From assembly GCA_013398055.1 (NCBI GenBank), contig VZRS01014850.1:248001-312000 (forward strand): a stretch of DNA of 64,000 bases. Reading direction: 5' to 3'. Shown here piece after piece: positions 50,501 through 64,000 of the stretch. This DNA is from Ifrita kowaldi. Lineage: Eukaryota; Chordata; Aves; Passeriformes; Cinclosomatidae. Position 1 is the first letter of the stretch. The number at the start of each line of letters is the position of its first letter. Under the pieces are notes generated by a model, which did no database searches, was not told the DNA's origin, and worked only from the letters and a program-made list of their open reading frames with translations. The translations under genes and the position numbers were made by a program.

Positions 50501-53500
50501 GGGGAGGTGTCGTCGCTCATCTGTTCCAGATCAAGAAGAAAAGTCAGTCAAAATTCTCCCCAAAAAATCTCTTGTGTGAGATACCAGGACTGTGCAAAAG
50601 GAGGGTGCATCTACCACTACATATATTCCTACAGCAGACTCGGTTCACTTTCTTTTCACAAATATCATCTAAGTTTTGATCAAAAGGTCATCCAAATTAA
50701 ACCATCATTCTGAAATCAAAATATTAGACTAAATTGATACAAATGGACTCATGGGTATCTCAAAGGCACTTCAAATAAATCTAGTACTTCTGCCACCACA
50801 TAGAAGATCTAAAATCTTTTCACATTTTCGATTATTGAGTCCAGGATTCCAACACTTTGTGCTTGGATATAACATGCTCCTGTATCTGTGTGACATAACA
50901 AAACTAGAACAAAAAGTTAAGTGATATTTTAGTATTAAAAAACCCCCAAACCCCCAATTATATCTAAATTATTCTTGTGCACATTAGGGTCTTCTCCTCA
51001 TTATTAAGTCAACCTTTTTTGACACTACTTGACATATTCTCATATATTCTTCTTTAAACCCAAAGGGAGGAACCATCGTATTTCACAAACTATTATTAGC
51101 TTGTATATTCATCAGGCAAATCCAATCTCTGGATAATAGTGGTTTTTATGCTGCCTTCAAGTGCGCCACATGCCAAAGCTACTTATATCTAAAGATTAAA
51201 ACCAAAAGTTGTAAGTTTTCTATAAGGAATTGCTAAGGGCCTAGAATAATTTTTTACTGCGTTCTCCCATACATGGTATGACAGTCCTGTGAATAATTCT
51301 ATGCATAAGAGGTAAACTTTAGAGCAATTGTTAATAAAATTAGCAACTGCTCAATATAAAAAATGAGTATAAGAAACTGATCTAAAAAGAGAAATAACTG
51401 AAAAGGTGAGGAAGAATATAGTGTGTTATTTAAAAAGGCCCAAGCACATCTTTAATAGCAAAGCTACATATTTAATTAGGAAAAGTTAACCTGTCATGTA
51501 AAGAATATTTTGCTGTACTACAGTTGTCCTCGTGCTGGTTAGCTAGGATTCCTATGAATCTGGTCAATGTAATATATGACAAGTGATACCACAAAATCAA
51601 AATCGGACTTGTTATGAAGACATATATTGCACTTAGCAACATGAAGGAATAATCAAACTCTGTCCAAAAATCAACTCTTCCTTCTCGTAGGCATTCTGAT
51701 AAAGACCATTACAAAAATCATTATGTTGTTTTATGCTTTTGTCAAGTATTTTATAAAATCAAAGGAAATTAACTAAATTATTAAGGAATAAAGAATACTG
51801 GAGAACAGATAAGGATAAATACAGTTTTCTGCTAGAGAGAACTTATCCTTCAGATTTTCAAGTCACAGTGCAAGTTTTCCTGCATGTGATAAAATCACAA
51901 AATACAGCAAAAGTCATCTCAGTTGCTTTCTTTACTATTCAGTACACTTCATGGTCACAGAAGAATTTAAAATGCACTAGTAAGCATTTTGATGCTAAGG
52001 ATACCGAGAGAATAATGATCATATGGAATGAAGCTGACTGGAAACACAAGAATCAGATAATGTAACAGATTTTTATTAGAAAATATGAATTTGTTGGAAA
52101 AAATTCTCCATGGGAAGACATTCACTTGAAAAAATTGACCAGGTAAAGTGGTTGAGACTGCAGTAGACAGTAGCCTGATTTTTGCTGAGGGCACAGGATA
52201 CTAAAACAGCTCACATTTAAAATACTTGAAGGCAATAAAATTTACTGAGGGTAAAAAGCCCCTCGACTCTGAACAAACTGCAATTCTGAGAAGTTTCAAT
52301 TCACTGTCACTATAAAATTTTGATTCACTTCCGAAACAGAAGAGGACCATCAACTTCAGTCAAAAATTCGTCCACGCTTGAGTATACTTTCGATTTTCCC
52401 CATATTGGGAAAGTCTTCGCCATATGTCTCTGATATAGTGCAGTACGGTAGTGGAAAGTAAAAAAGTTCCCTTCACAGCTTGCTTTCCATCAATACTATG
52501 CACAGTAATGGTACTCAGTAGTATAAAGCTTCTTCACTCACCAAGAGTTCAGATTTAACTATATAAAAATCTGACAACACATAACAGAGTACAGAAGTCT
52601 TATAATCTGTTCAGAGACCTCCTCTCTTCCATCCTCATCAAGTGCAACGAGTATTCTTTCTGGTGTAATTTCAGAAAAGGAAAATGATGAATACTACTCA
52701 TTCTGCACTAATACTCATGCACACCTCTCTTCTTTACTTTCATTTGCAACACTTTAGAACAGAATTTTGTCTTGTTACTCCTAGAGTACAGAACCTAGAA
52801 CTTCTTCCTTTTTAATTTTTTCCATTTCTACTGCTCCACCTTTAAATAATCATATCTTCTGAATGCCTCCTGCTATTTCTTCTGACATAAAAGTTTTTAA
52901 AAAGTGCAAAATGTCCTCACTCACCCGAAGATAATGTTCATATTTATTTGCTGAATTCTAGTAAAGCTAAGAAGGAATTATAATAGTTTTGTTCCCCGCA
53001 GAATACCATATGACTGGAGCTGTTTTTACACAGCAATGCTCCCATAAACAAAATACTAACACCACAGAATAATAGTGATGCTTCATAAACAATGCAGTGT
53101 TATTACAAAGGCACCATATGCAAACGTTTACAGGATGGCTTTCTATAAAATTTATTTAAAATAGTCAAGCTTCATTTAATATAAACCAGTCAGAAGGCAA
53201 ATTTAAGCCACGTTAATGCGAACTTATTTCTCTAAACTCTAGGCACTCTCCTGGTCACTGCAGTGAAACAAAGCAATTCACACCACTTTGTGCATCAACA
53301 GAAAACCATCCATGCAAGTCACCCATTGCTCAAAGGAAGAGGTGGAAGCCTAAGCAGAAAGACAGGCATATTACCCGCTGTTGGCTAATGATTAATTTGA
53401 ATCAGGTGTTCAAAGCCCACAAGATTCAGTCCTGAGATACTTGAACAAAAACGAGTGTTAAGGTCCACATATCTACTTGCATAGGGGTTAAGATTCGATG

Positions 53501-53638
53501 TCTTGTTTAAATCCTGAGCACTCTTTACACCACATCTGAGGTGTTCTCTATGGAAGACACACAGTCCTCCCTCTGCAGAAAAATGTTTATGATCCACTTT
53601 GCTTTCTTCCATATCTTTTATGCACTTACATAATTTTC
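47579..53638. other. AT-rich intronic sequence with a small microsatellite
   Basis: Contains a (TAAA)n microsatellite at 48203-48225 and a pyrimidine-rich tract at about 49590-49680 (TTCC/CTTT units). No exon or mobile element was recognised, including in the overlapping short frames at 50.5 kb. Confidence 0.45.
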
Positions 53639-53664
53639 TTATTACAAATTACAATTTGTAATAA
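53639..53664. repeat. Perfect AT-rich inverted repeat
   Basis: TTATTACAAATT and AATTTGTAATAA are perfect 12-base reverse complements separated by two bases (AC). It could form a hairpin or cruciform. No coding or mobile-element context was recognised. Confidence 0.75.
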
Positions 53665-56600
53665 ATTACAATCATTTGGCTATATCTAATAAGAATTAAA
53701 AACAAAGGATATAGATTGCTCTTTGAGCCATCTGCCTAATGGAACTTGTTTTTTCACAGATTTCTGTCTTCTGTCTCTCAGCTTTGCCTTTGCTTTTTAC
53801 TTTTCCCTGCCCCTAAATTTTCTTATTTTTTACAGTAAATCCATGTTTCCTACAACATGCTACCAGATAATAGTCAGAGTACATGGTGATAAGACTGAAC
53901 AGACAAACCAACTGACATGCCAGCATGTATACAGAGGTTAGCCTGACATTACTTATGGGCAGCACATATTGAAAACATCTTCTTTTCTCTCTGTGAGATA
54001 CTAATTAAGTAGTTAATTTTGCAAAATTGTTGACTAGGACAAACATGGTAGAATGTGTTTCTAAAACTACAGTTTCTGTTTCCAAGTTGACTCAACCTGA
54101 TCAATACACTTAAAAAATTATTATGAGGGGACTGACAGGAGAAAAAAAAAGGAAAAGGTGACTCAGATGACTCTGTAAGTGTCCTTTTCTAAAGAACGCA
54201 GACTATAAAAGAAGAAAAAAATAATATAATGAATAAAATGGTAGCTAATAAATAATTAACTATGCACTGACTAGGAAGTACTTAATTTACCTTCGGACAG
54301 AACTGGTAATTAAGGTAAGAAAACAACTTATATGAAGTACAATAACCATCAGGAGATTTATCAGAGTGAGAGCATTTCAAAATAATTTTAATATTACCTA
54401 AGATTCATCCAGCAGTTAAACTCCTTGTGCTAGGTCTATAACACAATCTGTAAGTAAACACATTCCTGATGCTATTAAAAAGTTTCACTGCAGTCATCAA
54501 TGGCAGTCAGCATCTTATAAATGCAAGATGAGTACACTTCAATGTTGCCACTGGATTTGCCTATTTAACTGTGAGCTGCATTCACTAATGCAAAAATTTT
54601 CTTGTCATTTCTGATAACATAAATCACCTGAAACATCTTTTAAATAGCCCTAAATTCCATATTAAAAATAAATTCTTAAATTTTATAGACATTTGCACAC
54701 TTGCTCACTTCAAGTGTGAGAAGGTCAGAGCTACAAAAACACAATCCTTTTAAATACGCAATCCTCTTAAAATTAATTTCTGTCTGTAACCTGTACTTGA
54801 ATCACAGATGACTTCTGTGACAAAGTTCATGTTATATATATTAATATGGCAGTAGAAGAACATGAAGAGTTCATGTTCTAAACACCAACATCAAACTTTT
54901 GAAGCCTGACATTGTATATAGGTTAAATTTGCTGAAATCTGCACTAAAAGTCATGTGCTAGCCTGAAATCTCCTCCATCCAACCTTCAGATCCCTCAGCA
55001 CACCAAGATAAAACACTCCCAATCTTTGCACTTTACTCCTCAGGGCTAGAAGTGTCCATTTTTCTCTGTGGTCCTATCATAAACAGGCTTAGGGGTGTAT
55101 CTTTGCTCTATAATCACAGTGAGATTAACACCCTACTTATGTAAAGACACAGAAGCAAATCCAGTTATCAGGGTAAATGACAGAACAGAGAGAGGTTACA
55201 GCAAAAATATTGTTCCAGTGAGGTGAAAAAATGCCAGTTTTTCCTCCTTTCATTCTTAATTTTCTTTTTTTTTCAGAGCCTAGAAAATTTGGCAGCAGAC
55301 AGACTTTTCAGACTGCTGCCTACAGCTGTGAGATGCATGAGTGTGCTGAACACTTCAAGTAAATCACCACCACCATCACAGTAGCCATGTTACTGAGGAG
55401 TATGAGCTCCTTTTGTTCCTAATAAAGAGGATATATTTTTGCTGCATGGTACCTTGGAATGACTACTGCTACACAAAGGCTCAGTGGATTTTGGGAAGGA
55501 GAATGTTTCCTTTGTTAGGTTGCAATTTCTTATTTAAAATGCCCTAACTAGGAATACTGAGCTCATGCTTGTGTGGAAAACTCACCTAAAGAATTCCGAG
55601 TATGTATTACGGATGCTCCAGCTCTCAAGTATCAGGGACTTCGAAATAAAACTAATTTTTTTCTGCAGTAAGGAGATAATGTGAAAATGGGTTTTTTTTC
55701 TTCTTTTGTGGTTTTATCTCATTTAGTTTTAAGCATATGTACTTTTCATGGTACAGTTTACTTGTATTTTCACTACGTTTCACTAAGGAAAAAAAACCAA
55801 AAATATTTTATTAAAAAAAACTCAGCACTGACACTCAAGGCATACGCCTCTTAAATAATTTTGTGTCCTATGGACAGTGTAGCTAGATGGGGGATGGAAG
55901 GAAAATGACTGCTAGCATAGCAGATAAAGCATAAATTCCTATTAACTAGAAAATGTGACAGAGAAAGTTAATTTCCTATCTTGGTGGATAATGTGACCAG
56001 TTCCCAGAAAAAGAAAAAAAAAGGAATTAGTACCATATAAACACACATTAACTATTGAAATGAAAGTTGTTCTTACTTGCACAATATCCAATCCAATTTT
56101 AGCTACAAGAAATTACATAAAATGAGATTTGGAAAGAAAATCTTCAATTTTTCCCACTGCTTTTCATACTACTAAAACTTCTAATACCCACAGGTATAGA
56201 TATGCTTCAGAAACCAGGCTGTCTAAGGCATGAGGTCTGGTGACTTTTTTTGCACTTCTCCCTTTGTCTCTAAACCTTTGAGACTAGGTGAATGAAACTC
56301 TGGTGTTGTTCTGGTTTTACTTGTTTATGGCTTTTTCTTAAACTGCCTAAAAATACACTCAAGGTGTGCAGATAATGTGGACAAGAATGAAGCCAACAGG
56401 AGCATACCCCTCATTGTGCTAATACATGCTCTGCATTCACTAAACTAACATATGCTATATGTCCTGAAAATAATTGTTTTTCAGTTCTTACAGCTGTCTC
56501 CCTAAAGTCAAGAACAGAATGATAAATTGCTAGAAATATCATAGTATTTACAACCCCTGAGATAGAATGCAAATGTTCAGAATACAATTTCCTTATTATT

Positions 56601-59600
56601 AGACTCTTGGCACAGCTTTGTGTCAATATCATTACTGTATCTCCAAGAATGCCTTTAATTTTCTGAATCTTTCCTCCCCTGTGTCCTCTATTGCAGCTGC
56701 CAGTTGTATTGGTTTTGGGGGTTTTTTTGGTGTATATAAATGTACTTTATACACAAAATTAAACTCTGAAAGAGAGAGGCTGATACAGACTGTTGTTGCC
56801 TGATTGCTAACAGAGAAATTCACATCAGAATTTGAACTGTGATCAGCCTGAGCTCTGTTGTCTTCCAGTAGAATTCCGATTTTAACTTTAGATGGTTTGG
56901 GGACACATAAAAATTGCCTCTCTTCTCTATCACAGAGTGCCACATTCCAGAACAACAGAAATATTGAAATAGATTCCTGCTACGGAAATGAAAAATAAAC
57001 AAATGTGAGATTCATTTCTTCAAGTTGAAGGCTGTTTGTCATGTTAGGCAACCTCAATATGAATGCAATCATCTTCCTGCCTATTGGCATAAATCTAGTT
57101 CTTCTTTTGCACATTCACCTGTAGACTGAACACAAGATTCAGTGAAAATGTAATACCTTAAGCTTATAGTCTTGATTACCCAAGTTTTTTAACATCTGCT
57201 TTTCATGTTCCTAAATTTTCAATATTTCATTTTTTTCTCCTCTCAAGCAGAAACTAGTGATCCCCAGGCAGAATTATAAATAATGTCACCAAATAATATA
57301 ACTTTCACCATTCACAGCCATCAAAAGCTGTAATGCAAATGTTTAACAATAGCACAGGGATTTTCTATTGTAATTAGACATTTCAGCCACATTCAGCTGA
57401 GTCAAGTAAGACAATTTAGAGTAACTAGAGATGTCTTCCTCAAAAATCAAAGCTAGGTTTTTTAAATTGCTTTTCTGGTATTTTTTTTATTTTATTTCTG
57501 AATAAGAAGTATGATACCACACCAGCTTTAGACTCTATGTGGGTTCATTCATGCTAGTTTGATTTTTTAATTATTAATTTCTATCTTCTATACTATTTTT
57601 GTTCTGTGTATCTTAGCATTGTCTGCTCCAAATAAGGAAATATAAAACAGAATTGCCAGCCAGTTGACTTGCCCTAGATAAACAACCGAAAATCCCTGAA
57701 GAGATTAGTGGTTTGCAAATGTTTTAATGGTTTCCCCAGAGACAAAAGTCTGGACTCCTTTAATGCAAGCAAGGACTACACATGTAATCTCATACTGGGG
57801 CTAGCTCTCCAGTTCAAAAATTCTGCTACCAAACCAGCAAAAATCCAGTACCAGTTAGGTACAGAAGAATATGACTTGTGACTTAACTTGTGAGTGTTAG
57901 TCAGTAGGGTGCTTTTGTATATTCTATATATAAGGAAATACCATGAGAAAAGCTGACAGAAGAAAGTACAGAAATCCTGAGATTAAAGCTCTGACGGACA
58001 TTAAATATGTACAGTCAAGGTCTGTGCAGCCATATCATTTTTCAGAGATATAAGATTTCTCTATGAAATTCTGGTTTGATGTGCTTCATGTAAAATATGT
58101 ATGGTCATTTAGTACCAAAAATAAAGAGACAGAAAGTCAGTAACTTTAGTAGAACCATTGGAGCATGAAGTAGCTGCAGAAGAGTACTGCATGGGCTAAA
58201 ACTAATTTCTGCATTTTTGACTACTAGATTCTAATATAGATGTTTAGATCATCCATACATGAGGGAATCTTCAGTACACGGATGTATGTGGAATGTTGTA
58301 ACTTGGTATCACCCGCACCAGCCGAATGAGTTAGCATTCAAGAGCATATTAGGCTAGAGGAATTAAATTAATTGTGGCAGCTCATTTGTATGAAGGAAGC
58401 TCAGTGGTTGCTCTTCTGCCTAGAAGAATTTTTGTTGCTCTTTCATGGTATTTTTTTAAGAGTACAGGATGGCAGCCACTAAAACACAAAATATTTGCAG
58501 TTGCTTCATGAACTCAACATCATAGATTTTAGAGTAAGTCCTGATCACACCTTGCTGGCAAATAAGTCATCTAAGGCTGAATTAAAGCAAAAAAAATATC
58601 TGCTAACATGTAGGGTCAAATTGTCTCTCACAGTCTTGCCCATCTTACTTAGCTGTGTTATGATTTAACAGCAATACCAAAATCAGTAGGATCTGACTCT
58701 AATTGAAGTATTTCACATCCTAGAAGAGCATGTTAACCTTTACATGACAAACATAAGACTATAACCTTCATCTCAGAAAGTGACTCCTGCCCAGTGTTGG
58801 TTGGGGTGGGGGTGGCAAGTCTTGCTGAATCATCTACTCAAAACCTGTGGTTATAGCCATGTATAGGCTATAGTTTACGTTTTCTCTTGCCTGACTATAT
58901 AATCAGATCACTACAAATGTATCTTTATTTAATTTTTAATTACAACCATAAAATTAAACTTTTCCACCCAGATTAATCAGATTTTTACTTATCTGTGGAT
59001 GGTTTACAATTCTCACATCTATCTCACTGATGTTTTACTCTATCAAATATTTTTGGTCCCTCACTGCTGCACCTAAACTGGCTATTGTATTTGACATTAT
59101 AAATAAAAGACATTAGAATATTTCAAGTCCAGCCAAGGTGGAAGGATTTTTCACTCAAATCACTAATGTAGTGAAAAAATATTATTTTTTTTCCAAATAC
59201 ACAACAATATTGTAATGAATACTTAAACTCCTATTGTAAATTTAAGTAATTTTTTTCATAAGTCTAGCTCTAATTTTAAAAAATACAAATAAATCTCTAG
59301 TGCATATCATCCTCTGCTACTAGTATGTACTGTAATTTGTATGTACACACAATTTTAGCTCATGACAATATAACTTTTGTTATTAGGTCTTTTCTGGAAG
59401 TCTTTGATAAGTTATGCTACTCGAGGCAGCAAAATAGATCTAAACCACATTATTTGCTCAGTGCTGTTATGGAGATTTTAAAAATTGAGTGTTACAGATA
59501 AAAATTCCATTGGGCACCATTGATAACTTCCTCCCACCAGCAATTTAGATCTTAGCTTTTGCTTTTGAAGTGTTGCAGCAAAGGAAGATACTTTCTTTTT

Positions 59601-62600
59601 CTGAGTAGGGCTTACATACAAAGAATAAAAACATCAGATTAACCCTTACGTAGATGCTTGAAAATCTATATGCACAGAAGTTTTCCTCAGAAAGCTTCCA
59701 CAGGAACATAAATTGTATTTCCCCTTTAAATCTCTTTCATATTTATAGGAAGATGACTTTTGCTTAAGTTTCCTAAGGAATGCAACCCTGTAACCTAGGT
59801 CTCATCTATTAAAAATCCTGTTTCCATGTCATTTAGTATCTTTTTGATTTGTAACACTATGTCAAAAGCGTTAGACAGTATCAAACTGTCCTTTCAGAAG
59901 TGTCAATAGGGGTTTAAGTTAACCAGTCATTTAACATACAAAAAGTAGCTTCTACACATTCTAATCTGTCTTTAAAAGTTTTCCACCCCCTTAATGTTGA
60001 AATGATTTTATTCAAAATAAAATTTGTGTCCAAACAATAAGCTCAGAAAAACGAGTTACAATAATTAAATTCAAATGCATTATTTCCTTAACTTGAATAT
60101 CTTTTCAAATATTTATTTTTTTAGTCTGCTAGTCAGCTGTTAAAACTTTTTAACTTTTCACAACTGTTAAAAATGTTGTTAAAAAAAATGAAAAAGTCTT
60201 CTAGCTTCTCTTCATGACATTCAAACACAAAAGGTTGCTTGGATTTACGGGCTTTTATTCAATTATTTTAAACAGGATTTTCATTGTACTGTTCTAAACT
60301 TCATAAATTATTAAAGAAAACAAATAAAGAAAAGGAAAGGAAAAGAAGGTTTGCTCACCTGGCATATAATTGTGAGGTTTTGCATTTGTTATAGCATAAG
60401 GTCTTCACAGCACTGGAACAATTTTCATTTATATTCATTTTTCCTTGTATTTTACTTTAATAAAATTGTTACTTAAATAGGAAAAAAATACAAATGTATC
60501 AAAAAGGTAACAGTGCTACCTCTTTTAGCTCATAGGTTCATCCAAAAATTTTTTATGTCATTTTGATTAAGCTGCAAATCATTTTGGCAATAAACTGACT
60601 TTTGAGGTTCTAAAAGCATATATGAAATGTGAACAACAGAAGTACAGAACACATTTTTGCTGCACTGTATAATTTATGCCAAATCTCTTCAGTGTGATAA
60701 CACCACACTGGAAAAGCTCAGTCAAAATTCCACCTTGAAAGTCACAACTAAAGCACACACAACACGTTATTTTAAACACAATTACTATAAAAGAGAAAGT
60801 CAAGCATTTTGATATCCCTTTAACACATTTGTATGTAAATTTGCATGTCAAACACATGGCTCTCTGTACCAAGCCAATACATTTTTATCTTTGAAGAAAT
60901 ACCAGTGACTATTCAAACTACCTTTGTAGTAGCAAAAAGTTAGACAAAAACTGTTACTCCACTGAAGGCCAAAAAATCTACTTTCATTTTTCTAATAGCT
61001 AGTTTGTAACATATGTATTTCTGGGTTTAGAAGTGAGCACGTAAAACATATTCTGCTAAACCTTGTACTTGTATAGCTGAAGGGAAGAAGCAGATCAAAT
61101 CCAAATGTATTGCATATTTTCTGTTATCTGAATAATGTAAAGCCTACAAACTGGTTATCAATTTTTCAGATAACATAAAATAGAATGTTTTATTTTTTCA
61201 TTATATGAATTTCATTATTTAGTAGAAGAAAATGACTGCTCCATTATTTATCATTTGCTGCTTATTTATTTAGTATAGGGGTAGCCAAACATTTTCGACC
61301 CGACAACCAAAAAATCAGTTTGATATTGTTCAAGATGACATTCTTTCTAACTCCAGAAAAACATGTCAAAACGTAAAAGGTGAACAAAAAAAGAACAAGA
61401 CATATCCAGTTCTCCTGCTCTCAGAACAACAAAACAGAATCAATCAAACAGAAACCCACATGGAAACAAATACTATGAAACTATGAAATAATTAGTAGTG
61501 AGAAAGTAGTAATGAGAAGAATGCACCAAAACTAAGGCATTTCTGTGTGCCTTGTAAAGCTGAGTGGAAAAATTCTACATATCCAAAATACTTCTGATTT
61601 CCCATTGCGAAACTGGCTTTCAGTTTCTGTTTTACACATGACATGACAAAGTTTCAGAAATCAATACATAAGCACTGGCATTGAGATGAATACAATGTGT
61701 ATTTCAAGCTCTTGATCGTGCATCTCTGTGGAAAGACTAACAGACTAAAGGCTATAACAAATTCAATTCATGTAATACGGACTTCAGTTCCTGCTTCTGA
61801 AAGGCCTACCTTATCCCACAGAGCTCTTGGGAACAAAAGAAACACTAATAACTGATGGCATACAGATACTGCAAATGAAGGTTATTTTCAGTAGCTGGTT
61901 GTACTGCAATATGCTCCATAACTTTGATAGAACCAAATATTAATATGGCATGAGTACTCCCTCAAATTAAAGGATGTACATCCTACAGATGGTTTTAAAC
62001 TTAACATTATTCTTCCAGCTTGTGCTGTTGTATGCTGCGGCTGATAAACTGCTATTGTTTATTTTTTATTTAGAAAATAACATATTTAGCCCCTATGTTC
62101 TTCTGCACACCGAGTGATAGAAAAGCTTTCCTCTCTGTCTATTTGTTAAGTGGAAAATCTTACATTTCACACAGTAGTGTTAGCACAATCCGCCCTGCAA
62201 CTAAAGTCACCTTCTCTGGGCTTCTACACCATCTCAAGTTAGAAAACGTTCAGGACAGAATAAACAGTTAGGTGTCTGTTAGCTTTCTTTGTATGCAAAA
62301 TATGATTCACCCACTCAATGTAAAACTCATTAGAGCTCACAAGTCCTGAGTCAAAGACCAAGGAAAAATTAAGACACAATTAACTAAGTTGGTTCTAAGG
62401 TAGACCTGGCCACTTCCATCCAACACATCCATCTGCTGTTGGAAGATGACAGGATTTTTTTGGTCCCAGTTTTTGCACTAAGCTAAGCAGAACCCACCCC
62501 TTCTACCTCAGTTTAATCAATGAACGTAGAATTTTTCTGTACAAATAAAGTAAGAGCATTTTCATGAACTGAATCACTCTGAAAAGAGATACAAATTTCT

Positions 62601-64000
62601 AAATTACTGATCTCTGCCCAATATTTCCCAAAGCATAAGGGGGCAATTTTGTAAATGTATTGCTAAGATACTTTCAAGGCACTCTGAAAAGGATTTTTTT
62701 TTCTGCATTTTAAGTCTTTCAGAATTAAGTGTTCTGATTTAAGTCTCTGTCTGCAAATGTCATTTGCAAAATCAAGCACACCTGCAGAATCCCACTGAAG
62801 TCAATCAAATACAATATAGTCAACAAGAATCTACCAGTAGCGAATGTTTTTTGACTCAATGGCCTGCAAAAGGTGATTGCACGCTACTTAAGAAAATCCT
62901 CGTATTAAAATCAGGGGTTTGTTGTTAAATTCCATCAATTAACTTTTACACCAATTAAAAATCAGTAATCTATTTGGCACTACTGTTTGCAGGCAAACCA
63001 ATGTTTCGCAGCAACCAGTGTGATTCAAAAGTTCTTTTAAAAGTGATATGCAAACATAACTAAAATGGCTTCTCTGTGTACACTCAATATTTCACGAGTT
63101 AAAGCATTTTTTGGCGTATTTCTTCAAGTTGTCCTTCCAGTGCCCTATCTCAAATTAAAGAACAAAAAATTCTAAGCCTGTTTAATTTAGAATAGCAATG
63201 AATTAATGCTAATAATGAAATAACTTCATACAACGTTGTCTTTGAATCATTAGAGGATTTGTAGATAGTATCTTGTGAATGCAAACAAGATAATCATACA
63301 AGCACAGATACCAAATAACCCTTTTTCCAAACACTGGTGGGCATGCATATTCAACAAAATGCAAATATTGACTTTTCTGATAGCAACTAGATCAGATTGC
63401 TAAGGGGTCTGATGAGACATTGCAATCCCAGTGTGGGAAACAGTACTGACCTTCATGCTCTGCATGGCAAGCCTGTAGCTTGCTTGCATTTATGATTCCC
63501 CTAAACTCTGAGCGTTTGCCACAACTGCAAGAATAAAGTAGACATGTGGAAAAGGGCAATCTCAGTCAGTACAGAAGAGCTTGAAAGAAAGTAAACAGGT
63601 TTCATGTCTCATAATACCTCTCCAGAGAGACAAGGAAAGGAAGAAATGTCATTTGCAATTGACTGCTTATGGAGATAAACGGGCACATAAAGAGACTTTT
63701 TTCCTTAATAAGCAAGGAAAGAGGATAACAGGTCACACACCTTGCATATTCAGCAATCAGTATGTCCAGCAAGTGTGTTGGAATACAGACCTAAGAAAAA
63801 TGCTAATGCTTTAAAGGGCATTCATCCAGAATGAGTGCATACGGTCACGCACAGTCACATGACATGCTTTACCAAAAACCTCCCCAAACACACCATAAAA
63901 ATTCCAAATTTAAAAGAAGAAATATCTATAGTACTGTATATTTCAGCTTGTATGTTTTAATCTTTAACTACATTACACTTCCAAATTTTGCCTAATCCAA
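53665..64000. other. AT-rich intronic sequence, nothing firm
   Basis: Ten kb with no confident exon or mobile element. A short G-rich stretch lies at 58799-58815 on the plus strand (GG, GGGG, GGGGG, GG with loops of one or two bases). A weak exon candidate lies at 60359-60402 on the minus strand; it is discussed as a finding and not annotated as a gene part. Short open frames at 56.6-57.0, 60.6 and 63.6 kb show no known motif. Confidence 0.4.

Larger units (their letters stand above)
33690..64000 (-). other. FSTL5: FSTL5 intron upstream of the Kazal exon (partial)
   Basis: The sequence from the exon acceptor to the right edge is inferred to be one phase-1 intron, or its downstream part. No open reading frame here resembles the rest of FSTL5 or any other gene. 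FSTL5 introns are known to be very long in vertebrates, so a 30 kb gap is expected. It holds the CR1 tail at 34.0 kb, GC-rich patches at 38.8-40.2 kb, a solo LTR at 41.6 kb, a CR1 at 46.4 kb and minor simple repeats. If the weak exon candidate at 60.36 kb were real, this intron would end there. Confidence 0.7.

Noticed and set aside
56632..56955. Minus-strand frame of 107 codons
   Set aside because: It has no conserved motif and no splice sites fitting FSTL5, and other short frames overlap it. Its length is within chance for a 64 kb window.
1..64000. CRISPR arrays, operons, tRNA or rRNA genes
   Set aside because: There is no regularly spaced repeat series and no gene clusters. The content is vertebrate intron with avian repeats.

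Overview
This is nuclear DNA from a vertebrate, almost certainly a bird. It is AT-rich and nearly free of coding sequence. It carries CR1 non-LTR retrotransposon 3' ends of the avian kind and a solo LTR of a common avian endogenous-retrovirus type. No bacterial-type gene organisation, CRISPR array, rRNA or tRNA gene was recognised. None of the open reading frames above about 60 codons looks like a gene, except the one covering the exon described next.

One real coding exon is present, on the minus strand at 33441-33689. It encodes the follistatin/Kazal module of a follistatin-like protein, and the residues fit FSTL5 rather than its paralogue FSTL4. The exon has a strong acceptor (pyrimidine tract then AAG) and a strong donor (AAAG then GTAAGC), and is flanked by phase-1 introns on both sides. 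The rest of the window therefore reads as two pieces of large FSTL5 introns: 33690-64000 lies upstream of the exon and 1-33440 lies downstream. No second FSTL5 exon could be identified with confidence.

Transposable elements from left to right are: a nested pair of CR1 3' ends (12766-13740); a short CR1 3' end (about 16035-16165); a short ERVL-like LTR terminus (about 18365-18402); two CR1 3' tails on the minus strand (26200-26335 and 34046-34178); a solo LTR with intact ends and a 5-bp target duplication (41635-42072); and a 1.2 kb 5'-truncated CR1 on the minus strand (46391-47578). The last one contains a perfect 127-bp direct repeat on either side of a single N, which is most simply an assembly join artefact. 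Two or three GC-rich patches near 38.8-40.2 kb stand out from the AT-rich background but were not recognised.

I did not find a convincing undescribed biological system. The points most worth a second look are the N-flanked duplication, the nested CR1 insertion, the clean solo LTR, the unexplained GC-rich patches next to the exon, and a weak candidate for the preceding FSTL5 exon near 60.36 kb.
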